This document shows, piece after piece, positions 8,063 through 16,185 of a stretch of DNA of 37,664 bases (position 1 is its first letter; each line of letters opens with the position of its first letter). The position numbers and the translations under genes are program-made. The notes below the pieces were generated by a model. It did no database searches and was not told where the DNA came from. It was given only the letters and a program-made list of their open reading frames with translations. This DNA comes from an uncultured Bacilli bacterium (GTDB taxonomy: Bacteria; Bacillota_I; Bacilli_A; RF39; UBA660), in assembly GCA_947623935.1 (NCBI GenBank), contig CANQIE010000010.1, positions 1-37,664 of the forward strand, given 5' to 3'.

Positions 8063-8153
8063 ATAGGAAATAAGCAACAACCATTGCTAGGAAAGAAAAT
8101 ATCATAGCAACAGCCAATACTATGGATACAATCTTAATTGTTTTTTTATTCAT
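8061..8153 (-). CDS. 30-residue single-pass membrane peptide (possibly Prli42-like)
   Basis: An open frame of 30 codons reading MNKKTIKIVSIVLAVAMIFS followed by FLAMVVAYFL: two lysines and a third at position 7, then a transmembrane helix filling the rest. GAGGTG at 8164-8159 sits 5 nt before the ATG, a candidate promoter (-35 TTTACT 8199-8194, 17-nt spacer, -10 TATAAT 8176-8171) lies upstream, and a strong terminator follows at once. It resembles in length and shape the short membrane peptides of Bacillota such as the stressosome anchor Prli42 or DUF4044 peptides; that link is a guess from overall layout. It runs divergently from spoIIM and converges on mscL. Confidence 0.65.
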   Translation of the reverse strand: MNKKTIKIVSIVLAVAMIFSFLAMVVAYFL

Positions 8154-8170
8154 GTTTACACCTCTATTCA

Positions 8171-8199
8171 ATTATATAAAAGATTTTACTAAAAGTAAA
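8171..8199 (-). promoter_or_regulatory. Candidate promoter of the 30-aa peptide gene
   Basis: Minus-strand TTTACT (8199-8194), 17-nt spacer, TATAAT (8176-8171). The implied start is almost at the ribosome binding site, giving a very short leader. Confidence 0.5.
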
Positions 8200-8231
8200 A
8201 TAAAACTTGTACATAAATTTCTTTTTTTCAT

Positions 8232-8239
8232 CATACGCT
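8232..8239 (+). promoter_or_regulatory. Candidate sigmaE-type -10 element of spoIIM
   Basis: CATACGCT resembles the mother-cell sigmaE -10 (CATACAnT). The -35 about 14 nt upstream (in CATAAATTT, 8212-8220) is only a partial match. spoIIM is a sigmaE gene in Bacillus subtilis. Weak on sequence alone. Confidence 0.3.
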
Positions 8240-8260
8240 TTAATGGGTGAAAAATAGTAC

Positions 8261-8890
8261 ATGAACGAAACAAAAATTGTAAAAAGAGATAACGTCCAAA
8301 AGCAGAAAAAAATCTATCTTTTCCTAGGTATTTTATTAATCGTTGGTATCATCCTTGGAATTAGTTATGTATTTGTCTTAAATGAAGTAGACACAGTTTT
8401 ACTAACCGATGAAATTACCCGCTTTTTCACACAAATGAAATCGATGGAGCATTTCTCCTATGGAAGTAGTTTCATAAATAGTATTTTATCAAATGTGCTT
8501 TATGTTTTTACCGTCTGGTTATTAGGAATATCTGTAATAGGGTTACCTATTATTTTGTTTTTATTGATGATGAAGGGCTTTATATTTGGCTTTTCGATAT
8601 CTTCCATCATCAAAGTTTATCATTTTAAAGGTATACTAGGATCCCTTAGTTATATTTTCCCGCATCAACTTTTATTTTTAATCATTTCGTTATTACTTGT
8701 TTATTATGCTACTTCGTTTTCAACCAAATTATTTTCTTATCTCTTCTTAAAGAAGAATATTAAGTTAAAAGAAGCTATGCATAAATATATCAAGATTTTA
8801 CTTATTGGTGTATTAGGTTCTTTTGTAGCCTCATGTTTTGAAGTGTTCCTAAGCCCTTTTTTGATACAACTTTTTACGAAAATGATTTAA
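8261..8890 (+). CDS. spoIIM: Stage II sporulation protein M (SpoIIM)
   Basis: 209 residues, matching SpoIIM, a polytopic membrane protein that with SpoIID and SpoIIP forms the machine remodelling septal peptidoglycan during engulfment of the forespore. About five hydrophobic segments are visible (near 18-40, 72-95, 96-118, 126-152 and 173-200). Family-like features are the short charged N-terminus before TM1, the LLGISVIGLPIILFLLMMKGFIFGFSISSII segment, and the FPHQLLFLIISLLLVYYATSFS segment (family PHEIFE/PHGIIE-type position). GGGTGA lies about 10 nt before ATG 8261. The gene is followed by its own terminator. Confidence 0.85.
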   Translation: MNETKIVKRDNVQKQKKIYLFLGILLIVGIILGISYVFVLNEVDTVLLTDEITRFFTQMKSMEHFSYGSSFINSILSNVLYVFTVWLLGISVIGLPIILFLLMMKGFIFGFSISSIIKVYHFKGILGSLSYIFPHQLLFLIISLLLVYYATSFSTKLFSYLFLKKNIKLKEAMHKYIKILLIGVLGSFVASCFEVFLSPFLIQLFTKMI

Positions 8891-8904
8891 TCTGTAGTTC
8901 TAAT

Positions 8905-8933
8905 AAGAAAAGGAAAGCCTTTTCTTTATTTTT
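8905..8933 (+). terminator. Terminator after spoIIM
   Basis: A 9-bp stem (8905-8913 with 8918-8926), 4-nt loop, followed by TATTTTT. Confidence 0.88.
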
Positions 8934-8972
8934 GGGAAAAAATAAGTTATAATGGAGGGTAGGTGATGTGCT

Positions 8973-10079
8973 TTGAAAAAAGTCGTAATTGGAATGAGTG
9001 GTGGAGTCGATTCTTCGGTTGCTGCCATTCTTTTAAAGAAGCAAGGATACGAAGTAATCGGTTTATTTATGCGAAACTGGGATACCTCTGTCAATGGTGA
9101 TATTTTAGGAAATCCTAATTTGGGAGATTCCATCTGCCCTCAAGAACAAGATTATAACGATGCCTTGGAAGTATGCAAGAAGTTAGATATTCCGCTTCAT
9201 AGAGTCGATTTTGTGAAGGAGTATTGGGATTTTGTCTTTACCTATTTCTTAGATGAATTAAAGAAGGGAAGAACGCCTAATCCGGATATCATGTGTAACA
9301 AATATATTAAGTTTGATTACTTTATCAAAGAAGCTAAAAAATTAGGAGCCGATTATATTGCTACTGGACATTATGCGAAGATGGAAAACGGTTATTTATG
9401 TCGTGCTAAAGATTTAAATAAGGATCAAACTTATTTCCTATCACAATTATCGAAAGAACAATTAGAAAATGTTTTGTTTCCCATTGGTAATTTAGAAAAA
9501 AGTGAAGTTCGTAAAATTGCCGAAGAATACGATTTAGTGACCGCTAAAAAGAAAGACTCCACCGGTATTTGCTTTATTGGGGAACGGAATTTTAAACAAT
9601 TTTTAAAGAATTATTTGCCGAATATGCCGGGTTCTATTATTAATATCGAAACCAAAGAAGAATTAGGAAAGCATATCGGATTAATGTACTATACCATAGG
9701 ACAGAGAAGGGGACTTGATGTAGGTGGTACTGAAGATAAACTCTTTGTGGTAGGAAAGGATTTAAATCAGAATATTCTCTATGTTATGGAAGGAGAAAAT
9801 AATCCTTATCTTTATTCCGATAGTTGTCTTATTGAAGATGTTAATTTCAATTGTGAGTTACGTCCTACTTCATGTACAGCTAAATTTCGGTATCGGCAAC
9901 AAGATTATCCGGTTACTTTAGAATACTTAGATAACAATGAAATTTTAGTGCGATATGATCCTGTAAAAGCGGTAACTCCTGGACAAGCCTGCGTTTTATA
10001 TTTAGAGGATAAATGTCTTGGAGGAGGATTCATCAAAGAAGTTCGTAAAGATGACAAGAAACTTTGGTATTTATTGTAA
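8973..10079 (+). CDS. mnmA: tRNA-specific 2-thiouridylase MnmA
   Basis: 368 residues. MnmA adenylates and thiolates U34 of tRNA-Lys, -Glu and -Gln, taking sulfur from a cysteine desulfurase relay. The PP-loop SGGVDSS is at 9-15; the catalytic pair is Cys108 ([13 protein letters not shown]) and Cys200 ([13 protein letters not shown]); the YTIGQRRGL and TPGQACVLY motifs follow. It starts at TTG 8973: an in-frame stop at 8964 rules out anything longer, and AGGTGAT at 8961-8967 is an excellent ribosome binding site 5 nt away. The gene stands between spoIIM and an HTH gene. Confidence 0.97.
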   Translation: MKKVVIGMSGGVDSSVAAILLKKQGYEVIGLFMRNWDTSVNGDILGNPNLGDSICPQEQDYNDALEVCKKLDIPLHRVDFVKEYWDFVFTYFLDELKKGRTPNPDIMCNKYIKFDYFIKEAKKLGADYIATGHYAKMENGYLCRAKDLNKDQTYFLSQLSKEQLENVLFPIGNLEKSEVRKIAEEYDLVTAKKKDSTGICFIGERNFKQFLKNYLPNMPGSIINIETKEELGKHIGLMYYTIGQRRGLDVGGTEDKLFVVGKDLNQNILYVMEGENNPYLYSDSCLIEDVNFNCELRPTSCTAKFRYRQQDYPVTLEYLDNNEILVRYDPVKAVTPGQACVLYLEDKCLGGGFIKEVRKDDKKLWYLL

Positions 10080-10087
10080 AGTGAAAT

Positions 10088-10128
10088 GTAAAGTTTACTC
10101 TTGCAAAAAAATGTAGAAATGGTACAAT
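10088..10128 (+). promoter_or_regulatory. Promoter of the HTH gene with a small palindrome
   Basis: TTGCAA (10101-10106), 16-nt spacer, TACAAT (10123-10128) with a TGG extension. Just upstream, GTAAAGTTTAC (10088-10098) is a 5-bp palindrome around one base and could be an operator, perhaps for the regulator encoded next. Confidence 0.55.
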
Positions 10129-10150
10129 GATATTAGGAGGGTCGATAGAC

Positions 10151-10921
10151 GTGGATAGTTTAAATAAATTATTAGGAGAATTAGGCATATCAAAAGTGCG
10201 TCTTGCTAAATATCTAGGTGTGTCAAGACAAATGTTATATAATTATTTAGGTCAAGAAAGTTTATCGGATTGGCCAAAAGAAAAGGCTATGAAATTATTA
10301 TGCCTTTTAGATATAAAAGATATTAAGGATATTGAAAAAATTAAAGTAGATGGCAATTATATCATCGATGTAGAAGGTAGATTATCTGAAGGTGTAAAAG
10401 ATACTTCTAATAGAGAAATGATGACGGATTTGAGAGGGTTCAATAAAAAAGAACAAGAACTACTTGCTAATCTTTTTAACCTTTTAAAAGATAAGCTTGC
10501 AGATGATAAATCTAAAGAGACGTATTATGCATTCCGCTATTTATATTATTACTTACAATCGATGGATTCTACTAAAGAATTAAAATATATTTTAGGTTAT
10601 ATCGTTAAATCACTAGGATTTGTAGATCCAAAAGAATATGCTTTTAATGAACCTCAACAATTTATTTTTGAAAGTATCATGTATTCTGCTATGTCACTCT
10701 ACGGGGGTGGAAGTGCTTCTAAATCGAAAATTGCCGATACCCATAAACGTTTTGTTGAAGAAATAGAGCGTAAGAAAGAAGAAAAATTAAGTCGTACCCA
10801 AGAACTTAATACGGCTCGTATTCAAGCTCTAAAAGAGTTAGGATATACCGCTATTACGGAAGAAAATGCTAAGGAAGTATTGGATAAGATTGCCGAGATT
10901 CAATCTCGAAAAGTAAGCTAA
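10151..10921 (+). CDS. HTH (Xre/Cro-like) transcriptional regulator
   Basis: 256 residues. The first ~50 residues form a helix-turn-helix: LNKLLGELGISKVRLAKYLGVSRQMLYNYLGQ, with recognition helix near residues 24-34. The remaining ~200 residues are helical, Lys/Glu-rich and not recognised; a tyrosine-rich stretch (YYAFRYLYYYLQSMD) and a Gly/Ser patch (LYGGGSASKSK) stand out, and the C-terminus is probably coiled coil. I start at GTG 10151 because AGGAGGG at 10135-10141 lies 9 nt upstream; the ATG at 10127 would put that site inside the gene. The target genes are unknown. Single-gene unit with its own promoter and terminator. Confidence 0.82.
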   Translation: MDSLNKLLGELGISKVRLAKYLGVSRQMLYNYLGQESLSDWPKEKAMKLLCLLDIKDIKDIEKIKVDGNYIIDVEGRLSEGVKDTSNREMMTDLRGFNKKEQELLANLFNLLKDKLADDKSKETYYAFRYLYYYLQSMDSTKELKYILGYIVKSLGFVDPKEYAFNEPQQFIFESIMYSAMSLYGGGSASKSKIADTHKRFVEEIERKKEEKLSRTQELNTARIQALKELGYTAITEENAKEVLDKIAEIQSRKVS

Positions 10922-10928
10922 ATAATAG

Positions 10929-10951
10929 AGTAGGGGGACCTACTTTTTTTT
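10929..10951 (+). terminator. Terminator after the HTH gene
   Basis: A 6-bp GC-containing stem (10929-10934 with 10939-10944), GGGA loop, and a run of eight T. Confidence 0.88.
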
Positions 10952-11601
10952 AATAGTCAATCATAATATATTATCGCTTATTTATAAATAATGTTATTTG
11001 AATCTTATATTAAATTTCATATTTGAATTATTTACATTGAATAGCTCTATACAAAGTATGTCATCTAATAAATTATTATCTAAAAAAATAGGTTCAACTC
11101 CCCTACTTATTATTTGTTTTTCTAAAAGGGGAGGAAGAGAGTACGAGTTAATATTTTCATTTGAGATGAACAATTCATCATCTCATTTTATCTCGATTCG
11201 TTTTAGAGTATTCTAAAATTATATTTGAAAAAGAATTTATATATAATAATTAATTTAAAAATATCTATTTTATAAAATTAACTATTTTAATAATCTATAA
11301 AGTATATGATAAAATATAAATATAGATAATAACAATCTCTTATTTGAGTAAGACAATTAATCATCTTTTTAATCAATTTTCATTTATTCGCATAATATAT
11401 ATTATGTTAACTTCTTATTTGTGAAAAAATTATAATTTTTTTATTATACTTCTATAATATATACTAATTATTTAATATATTAATCATTTATATTTTTTAA
11501 TAATTAATTACTCTATTTAATGATATTGATTCTTGTTTCTTTCTATTTATTATAATTAAATATTTATAATAATAATGTTATAAAAAAATAAGAATTAAAA
11601 A
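10952..11601. other. AT-rich gene-free stretch of about 650 nt
   Basis: No convincing gene on either strand. The left part (to about 11216) holds a 72-codon frame starting with TTG and no ribosome binding site, a 6-bp long-range stem (11098-11103 with 11128-11133), and a hairpin at 11162-11185. From about 11217 the sequence is nearly all A and T, with many stops in all frames. It is the least dense part of the window and may be a decayed insertion or gene; no direct repeats or transposase remnants were seen. Confidence 0.6.
11162..11185. other. 8-bp hairpin in the AT-rich stretch
   Basis: TGAGATGA (11162-11169) pairs perfectly with TCATCTCA (11178-11185) over an 8-nt loop, followed by TTTTATCT on the plus strand. 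It could be a remnant terminator of a lost gene. Confidence 0.5.
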
Positions 11602-11617
11602 AGGGGACTCCTCCCCT
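11602..11617 (-). terminator. Terminator after the lipoprotein gene
   Basis: AGGGGA (11602-11607) and TCCCCT (11612-11617) form a 6-bp stem with a 4-nt loop; the A-run at 11596-11602 gives a U-tract on the minus strand. Confidence 0.88.
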
Positions 11618-11619
11618 CT

Positions 11620-12066
11620 TTATTTTGTAATAAATTTTATATTATTATCGACAATACCAGAATAGAATAAAATTTCATAGTGATCCATTTCATTAACATC
11701 ATAGATTAGTTGATACATTATAGATTCTTGAGGTGCAATTTCTGTATCTTTATTGTGATTCAAATCAGGATAGAGCGTATTATCTATTTTTAACTGAAAA
11801 CTTTTTTGCACATCAATGGTTTGAGTTTCTGAAGAAATATTAGTAATTTTAAATTCCAATACAAGGTAATGATCGTTTTCTGGTTCTACATCTTGAAAAT
11901 GATCTTGACTCAATATATCATTTAAAGAAATTTTATAGATATTATCCATAGTAGCTTCTTCATTTAGATAATATTCCGTTTTACTAGGCATTTGTTTAAC
12001 TGAAAAACAGCCCACAAAAGGAAGCATTATAGTACAAAGAAGAAATACTTTTAAAAATTTTTTCAT
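11620..12066 (-). CDS. Lipoprotein with a DUF4352-like domain
   Basis: 148 residues. A lipoprotein signal peptide (basic start MKKFLK, hydrophobic core, lipobox FVGC with Cys20) shows export and attachment to the outer face of the membrane. The rest is beta-rich; the stretch around 64-115 (DHYLVLEFKITNISSETQTIDVQKSFQLKI...) matches the immunoglobulin-like DUF4352 pattern of secreted Bacillota proteins. Function unknown. TAGGAG lies before the ATG and an extended -10 (TGATATAAT, minus strand 12099-12091) supplies a promoter, so it is a single-gene unit beside the AT-rich stretch. Confidence 0.82.
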   Translation of the reverse strand: MKKFLKVFLLCTIMLPFVGCFSVKQMPSKTEYYLNEEATMDNIYKISLNDILSQDHFQDVEPENDHYLVLEFKITNISSETQTIDVQKSFQLKIDNTLYPDLNHNKDTEIAPQESIMYQLIYDVNEMDHYEILFYSGIVDNNIKFITK

Positions 12067-12090
12067 ATCGTTTACTCCTACTCTATTCTC

Positions 12091-12099
12091 ATTATATCA
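12091..12099 (-). promoter_or_regulatory. Extended -10 promoter of the lipoprotein gene
   Basis: Minus strand TGATATAAT (12099-12091); no clear -35. The predicted leader is about 18 nt and contains the AGGAG site. Confidence 0.5.
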
Positions 12100-12179
12100 T
12101 TTTTTTAAGAAATACAAAATGATTCTATTAAAAATGTATAAAATATAAACTTAGGATCAAAATATAAATGGAGGTTAAA

Positions 12180-12479
12180 ATGAAAAAGAATAAAGTGAGT
12201 CACGATAATGAAAAAGATAGTTTTGCTAAAAGACATGATCAGAAAATCAAATGTGATGTAGAAAATTGTACTTATAATGATGGCGAAACGAATTGTTGTG
12301 AACTTCCTGAAATCAAAGTCAGTAGTGAAGATGATCCAACCATGGAGAAAGACACGACCATTTGTGATAGTTTTGAATGCAAAGAAGATTGCTCTAGTGA
12401 TTGCAATGATGATTATGATGAAGATGATACTGATGATGAAGAGGAAGACGATGAAGAAGAAAAAGAAGATGAGGAATAA
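12180..12479 (+). CDS. DUF1540-like cysteine-rich protein with acidic tail
   Basis: 99 residues. Central cysteines in the pattern IKCDVENCTYNDGETNCCELPEIKV ... TTICDSFECK match DUF1540, a small probably metal-binding domain common in spore-forming Bacillota. The N-terminus is basic. The last ~25 residues are almost wholly Asp/Glu. I start at ATG 12180 because GGAGGT (12170-12175) lies 4-5 nt upstream; the ATG at 12168 overlaps that site. Its last codons form one arm of the terminator shared with folD. Role unknown. Confidence 0.82.
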   Translation: MKKNKVSHDNEKDSFAKRHDQKIKCDVENCTYNDGETNCCELPEIKVSSEDDPTMEKDTTICDSFECKEDCSSDCNDDYDEDDTDDEEEDDEEEKEDEE

Positions 12480-12494
12480 TTCATCTTCTTTTTT
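12461..12494. terminator. Bidirectional terminator between the DUF1540 gene and folD
   Basis: A 12-bp perfect stem (12461-12472 with 12481-12492, 8-nt loop) is built from the end of the DUF1540 gene and the end of folD; T-runs are present on both strands. Confidence 0.88.
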
Positions 12495-13317
12495 GTCTTT
12501 GTTCTGTTTTTTCTACATGATTTTTATATGCTTCTAAAGTTTGTTCTAATAAAGTAGCAATGGTTACCGGTCCTACTCCACCTGGAACCGGAGAATAATA
12601 ACTTGCTTTTTCATTTAATCCTTTTGGATCAACATCGCCTATATTTCCTTCATTGTAGCCTACATCGATTACTACTACATTCTCTTTTAACCATTCACTT
12701 TTAATAAAATGAGGCTTCCCTATAGCCGCTACTACAATATCGGCTTTTTTTAAATAGTCTTTGATGTTTTTGGTTTTAGAATGACAAATCGTTACTGTAG
12801 CATTTCGTTCTAATAGTAAATTGGCAGTAGGTTTTCCAACAATGGTACTTCTTCCTACGACTACAGCGTTTTTTCCTTCAACATCAATACCATAATAGTC
12901 AAGCATGTTCATCATAGCGTTGGCTGTTGCACTTTTAAAACTAGATCGTTCTGATAAACCATCAATATCTTTATCGGGAGCTATGGCACGAAAACAAGTA
13001 GCTTCATCGATTCCTTCTGGAAGAGGATGCTGTATTAATATACCATCGATTTCTTCTGTTTTGTTCCATCGATTTATCAAAGAAATAATCTCCTCTTCAG
13101 AAATGGTTTCATAGGCAAATATCTGATTTAAAATACCTGCTTCTTCACATGCTTTCTTTTTCATTTGAACATACATCAAGCTGGCTGGCTCATTTCCTAC
13201 TAATAACGTTACCAGTAAAGGAGGTCTCCCATATTCTAATAAATAACGATCAGTTTCAATGGAAAGATGTTCTTTTAATTCTTTGCTAATTCTTTTCCCA
13301 TCCATTTGAATAGCCAT
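12481..13317 (-). CDS. folD: Bifunctional methylene-THF dehydrogenase/cyclohydrolase FolD
   Basis: 278 residues. FolD oxidises 5,10-methylene-tetrahydrofolate to 10-formyl-THF via methenyl-THF, supplying one-carbon units for purines and fMet. Key features: Tyr and Lys of the active site in SLMYVQMKKKACEEAGI, the GILIQHPLPEGI loop (usually VQLPLP; here His replaces Leu), PDKDIDGL, the NADP-binding VVVGRSTIVGKPTANLL, and PVPGGVGPVT near the C-terminus. It is the last gene of the xerD-deoB-folD unit, 18 nt after deoB. Confidence 0.96.
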   Translation of the reverse strand: MAIQMDGKRISKELKEHLSIETDRYLLEYGRPPLLVTLLVGNEPASLMYVQMKKKACEEAGILNQIFAYETISEEEIISLINRWNKTEEIDGILIQHPLPEGIDEATCFRAIAPDKDIDGLSERSSFKSATANAMMNMLDYYGIDVEGKNAVVVGRSTIVGKPTANLLLERNATVTICHSKTKNIKDYLKKADIVVAAIGKPHFIKSEWLKENVVVIDVGYNEGNIGDVDPKGLNEKASYYSPVPGGVGPVTIATLLEQTLEAYKNHVEKTEQRQKRR

Positions 13318-13335
13318 AGGTATTTTTCCCCTTCT

Positions 13336-14502
13336 CTATTTTAGTTCTTCAAGAAAACTCGTTCCAATCTCTGGTTTTTCTACTTCGAAGTTTTCTGCAA
13401 TCGTTGCCGCAATATCAGCCATACTATTTAAGATTTCTAAACGTTTTGGTTCTTTGAAGTCTCTTCCAAAAAGAATAACTGGAACATTTTCTCTTGTATG
13501 TGAATTTCCTTTAAAGGTAGGATCATTTCCGTGATCGGCTGTAATAATCAATAAATCGTCGTTATTGAGTTTATTTAGAATCATAGGAATTTCTACATCT
13601 AGGTCTTCAATCGCATTGGCATAGCCTTCTAAATCACGTTTATGACCATATAGCGAATCAAAGTCTGCCATATTAGCCATACAAATACCGGTAAAGTTCT
13701 TTTCCATGACATCGGTTAGTTTGTTAATGACATCCATGTTAGTCGTTGCCTTCATGGTTTTGGTTATTCCTTCTCCATCAAAAATATCGCTTATTTTTCC
13801 TATTCCAATGACACTATAGGAATGGTCCTTTAAAAAGTCTAAAACCGTTTTTTTAGGTGGTTTTACGGCATAATCTCTTCGTTCATTGGTAAACTTATAT
13901 TTACCATTCTTGCCGGTAAACGGTCTTGCAATAACACGCCCTACTCTCCACTCCTCACGCATGGTAAGTTTTCTTATTTTTTCTGCGTATTGATAAAGTT
14001 TCGATAAAGGAACGACATCTTCGTGTGCTGCAATTTGAATGTTGGCGTCATTCGACATAAAGACAATCAAAGATCCATACTGCATATGACGATCCCCTAG
14101 TTCTTTTAAGATAACTTCAGGGTCCATACATTTATTACCAATGACTCTTCTACCCGTAATCATTTCAATTTGATCGATGAGTTCTCTAGGAAATCCCGTT
14201 TCGGTAAAGTTAGAAAATGGTACCGAATTTTTAATGCCTACTAACTCATAATGACCAGATAGGCTGTCTTTTCCTAAATTAGTAGGTTTAGCAATAGTAT
14301 AATAGGCTTCCACATCGTTATTTTCATCCATTTGTAAGGTATTTAAGAAACCTAATTTTTGCAAATTAGGAATAAATAAGTTATAATTTTCTTTAATATG
14401 TCCTAAGGTATTACACCCTTCATCTTCGTACTTATTGGCATCTATTGCCTCCCCTACTCCGAGAGAATCTAAAACCAATAAAAATATTCGTTTGAATTTC
14501 AT
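13336..14502 (-). CDS. deoB: Phosphopentomutase DeoB
   Basis: 388 residues, full length. It interconverts (deoxy)ribose 1-phosphate and 5-phosphate in nucleoside salvage. The alkaline-phosphatase-superfamily metal and nucleophile motifs are present: LLVLDSLGVGEA (Asp12), the KDSLSGHYELVG segment, ITADHGNDP and the HTRENVPVILFG histidine motif. The xerD-deoB link is also found in Bacillus (ripX-drm), but here a coiled-coil membrane protein gene lies between them. Confidence 0.97.
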   Translation of the reverse strand: MKFKRIFLLVLDSLGVGEAIDANKYEDEGCNTLGHIKENYNLFIPNLQKLGFLNTLQMDENNDVEAYYTIAKPTNLGKDSLSGHYELVGIKNSVPFSNFTETGFPRELIDQIEMITGRRVIGNKCMDPEVILKELGDRHMQYGSLIVFMSNDANIQIAAHEDVVPLSKLYQYAEKIRKLTMREEWRVGRVIARPFTGKNGKYKFTNERRDYAVKPPKKTVLDFLKDHSYSVIGIGKISDIFDGEGITKTMKATTNMDVINKLTDVMEKNFTGICMANMADFDSLYGHKRDLEGYANAIEDLDVEIPMILNKLNNDDLLIITADHGNDPTFKGNSHTRENVPVILFGRDFKEPKRLEILNSMADIAATIAENFEVEKPEIGTSFLEELK

Positions 14503-14517
14503 TCTAAAACTCCTTTA

Positions 14518-15177
14518 CTACTTCTTTATATATTGTTTTGCTTTAGCAAGTTCTTGGTTTGCATCCTTGCTTTCTTGATCAATTTGGACATCTTTTAAAC
14601 TGGGAACTGAAAGTGTTTCAATAGCATACAATCTTCCCACTTCTAAGTGATTGAGATAAGCATCTTGCCATTCTTTAAGTACTTCTTGTTTTTTTGATGA
14701 GACAAAATTAATTTGGGAAGTAATTTCTTTTTCTTTATTCGTAAGTAGGCAGATTTTGGCATCGAGTGTAGTTAATGTTTTGACAAGGGAAGTTTTACTT
14801 TCCATAAGTGGGGCTAATCTTCTCTCAATTTCTTCACTTGCTTTTTTCATTGCTTCTTTATATTGCGTATAATGATATAACATATTGCCAGCAAAGAGAA
14901 TCGATAAAGCATTTAATCCAAAACTAGCAAGTGTACCCTTTTGCGAAAGACTGATGGTACCTAAAAGGGTAATAGATAAAAGATTCGTAAACAGGTCTTT
15001 TTGTAATTGAGTAGAAAGTTCTTCTTTTTTGGTTACTAGAGCTTCTATTTCTTTATCTACTTCTTCATACATCGATAGGACATTAAAACGAAGTATGGAA
15101 AGTTCTTTTTTATTTTTTCTGTTTTGTTCGCTTATTTCGGTTAATTCCTTTATTTTATTGTCAAATGCATTCGACAT
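14518..15177 (-). CDS. Coiled-coil protein with two hydrophobic segments, unknown
   Basis: 219 residues, not recognised. Predicted coiled coils at about 5-60 and 105-165 flank a hydrophobic hairpin at about 64-98 (LFTNLLSITLLGTISLSQKGTLASFGLNALSILFAGNMLYHY), so both long helices probably lie on the same side of the membrane. No signal peptide or cysteine motif. It lies 11 nt after xerD and 15 nt before deoB, so it is co-transcribed; nothing links its role to either. Confidence 0.75.
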   Translation of the reverse strand: MSNAFDNKIKELTEISEQNRKNKKELSILRFNVLSMYEEVDKEIEALVTKKEELSTQLQKDLFTNLLSITLLGTISLSQKGTLASFGLNALSILFAGNMLYHYTQYKEAMKKASEEIERRLAPLMESKTSLVKTLTTLDAKICLLTNKEKEITSQINFVSSKKQEVLKEWQDAYLNHLEVGRLYAIETLSVPSLKDVQIDQESKDANQELAKAKQYIKK

Positions 15178-15188
15178 AGTATCCTCCT

Positions 15189-16091
15189 TTAATGATCGCT
15201 TCTAGGATGATATTTTTGATAATCTTCTTCTACTTTCTTATTTGTAATATGTGTATATATTTTAGTGGTTGAAATATCGGCGTGACCTAAAAGTTCTTGA
15301 ATCGATCTAAGATCTGCTCCTCCTTCTAATAAGTGGGTAGCGAAACTGTGTCTTAAGGTATGAGGACTAATATCTCCTTTTATTCCTTTTTCTTGGAGCA
15401 TTTTCTTTAACATTTTGAAACATCCTTGTCTAGTAATAGGTTTTCCATGATTGTTTAAAAAAAGATAATCATTTGAACCGTGTTTTAAAAGATGAGGTCG
15501 TACTTCCACATACTTTTGAATCGCTTCAATGGCGTAATCACCTAGTGGAACAATACGTTCTTTTCGCCCTTTTCCATAGATTCGAATAACACTATTCAGT
15601 AAATCGATATCTTGAAATGTTAAATTAGTAAGCTCACTAATTCTAAGACCTGACCCATAAAGAAGCTCTAAAATGGCTTTATTACGATAATCATAGACGG
15701 TATTTAACGGCATATCTAAAAGTTTTTCCGTTTCTTCTTTAGAAATGGTCTTAGGAAGGCGTTTCGTAAGTTTAGGACGTGTTACCAAAAGACTCACATC
15801 TTTACTCACTTTTTCATTTTTTAATAAATACTTATGAAAGTTTTTTATAACTGTTAAATGATGAGCAACCGAAGATGATTTTTCGTTCTTTTTAGCAAGG
15901 TCTTGTAAATAAGCTTCAATATTCTTTTGGGTAATTTCTTTCTCGGAAGTAATACCTCGTTTTTCAAGAAAAAGAGCATATTGGTCTAAATCATTTTGAT
16001 AGCTCATTTTCGTATTCTTTGTAAGTTGTTGCTCGTATAGTACACTATCTAAATAGGATTGAATCTCTTTTTTTAAAGATGTTTCCTTCAT
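15189..16091 (-). CDS. xerD: Site-specific tyrosine recombinase XerD
   Basis: 300 residues, usual Xer length. It resolves chromosome dimers at dif together with a partner recombinase. All catalytic residues are present: Arg150 (GSGLRISEL), Lys174 (YGKGRKER), His244 and Arg247 (PHTLRHSFATHLL), His270 (LLGHADISTT) and Tyr279 (KIYTH). The linkage to deoB favours XerD over XerC, XerS or an integrase; no phage genes are nearby. ATG 16091 has GAGG 8 nt upstream, whereas the frame extends 32 hydrophobic codons further without an RBS. Confidence 0.93.
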   Translation of the reverse strand: MKETSLKKEIQSYLDSVLYEQQLTKNTKMSYQNDLDQYALFLEKRGITSEKEITQKNIEAYLQDLAKKNEKSSSVAHHLTVIKNFHKYLLKNEKVSKDVSLLVTRPKLTKRLPKTISKEETEKLLDMPLNTVYDYRNKAILELLYGSGLRISELTNLTFQDIDLLNSVIRIYGKGRKERIVPLGDYAIEAIQKYVEVRPHLLKHGSNDYLFLNNHGKPITRQGCFKMLKKMLQEKGIKGDISPHTLRHSFATHLLEGGADLRSIQELLGHADISTTKIYTHITNKKVEEDYQKYHPRSDH

Positions 16092-16122
16092 TATTTCATC
16101 CTCTTTCTTAAGGATTAAAATA

Positions 16123-16131
16123 ATTATACCA
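16123..16131 (-). promoter_or_regulatory. Extended -10 promoter of the xerD operon
   Basis: Minus strand TGGTATAAT (16131-16123); no clear -35. Leader of about 25 nt to the xerD start. Confidence 0.55.
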
Positions 16132-16136
16132 TATTC

Positions 16137-16165
16137 TTTCAAAAAAGGATAATATTTGATAAAAT
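16137..16165 (+). promoter_or_regulatory. Candidate promoter of rarA
   Basis: TTTCAA (16137-16142), 17-nt spacer, TAAAAT (16160-16165) with a TG extension. Moderate match only; it overlaps the divergent xerD promoter region. Confidence 0.35.
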
Positions 16166-16185
16166 AAAAGAAGGAGGAAAAGAAC

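Noticed and set aside
11091-11110. tRNA T-arm-like GGTTCAACTCC
   Set aside because: The flanking bases do not pair as a T-stem and no acceptor or anticodon arm is present.
10998-11216. 72-codon open frame in the AT-rich stretch
   Set aside because: It begins with TTG, has no ribosome binding site, shows no family resemblance and is mostly low-complexity AT-rich sequence.
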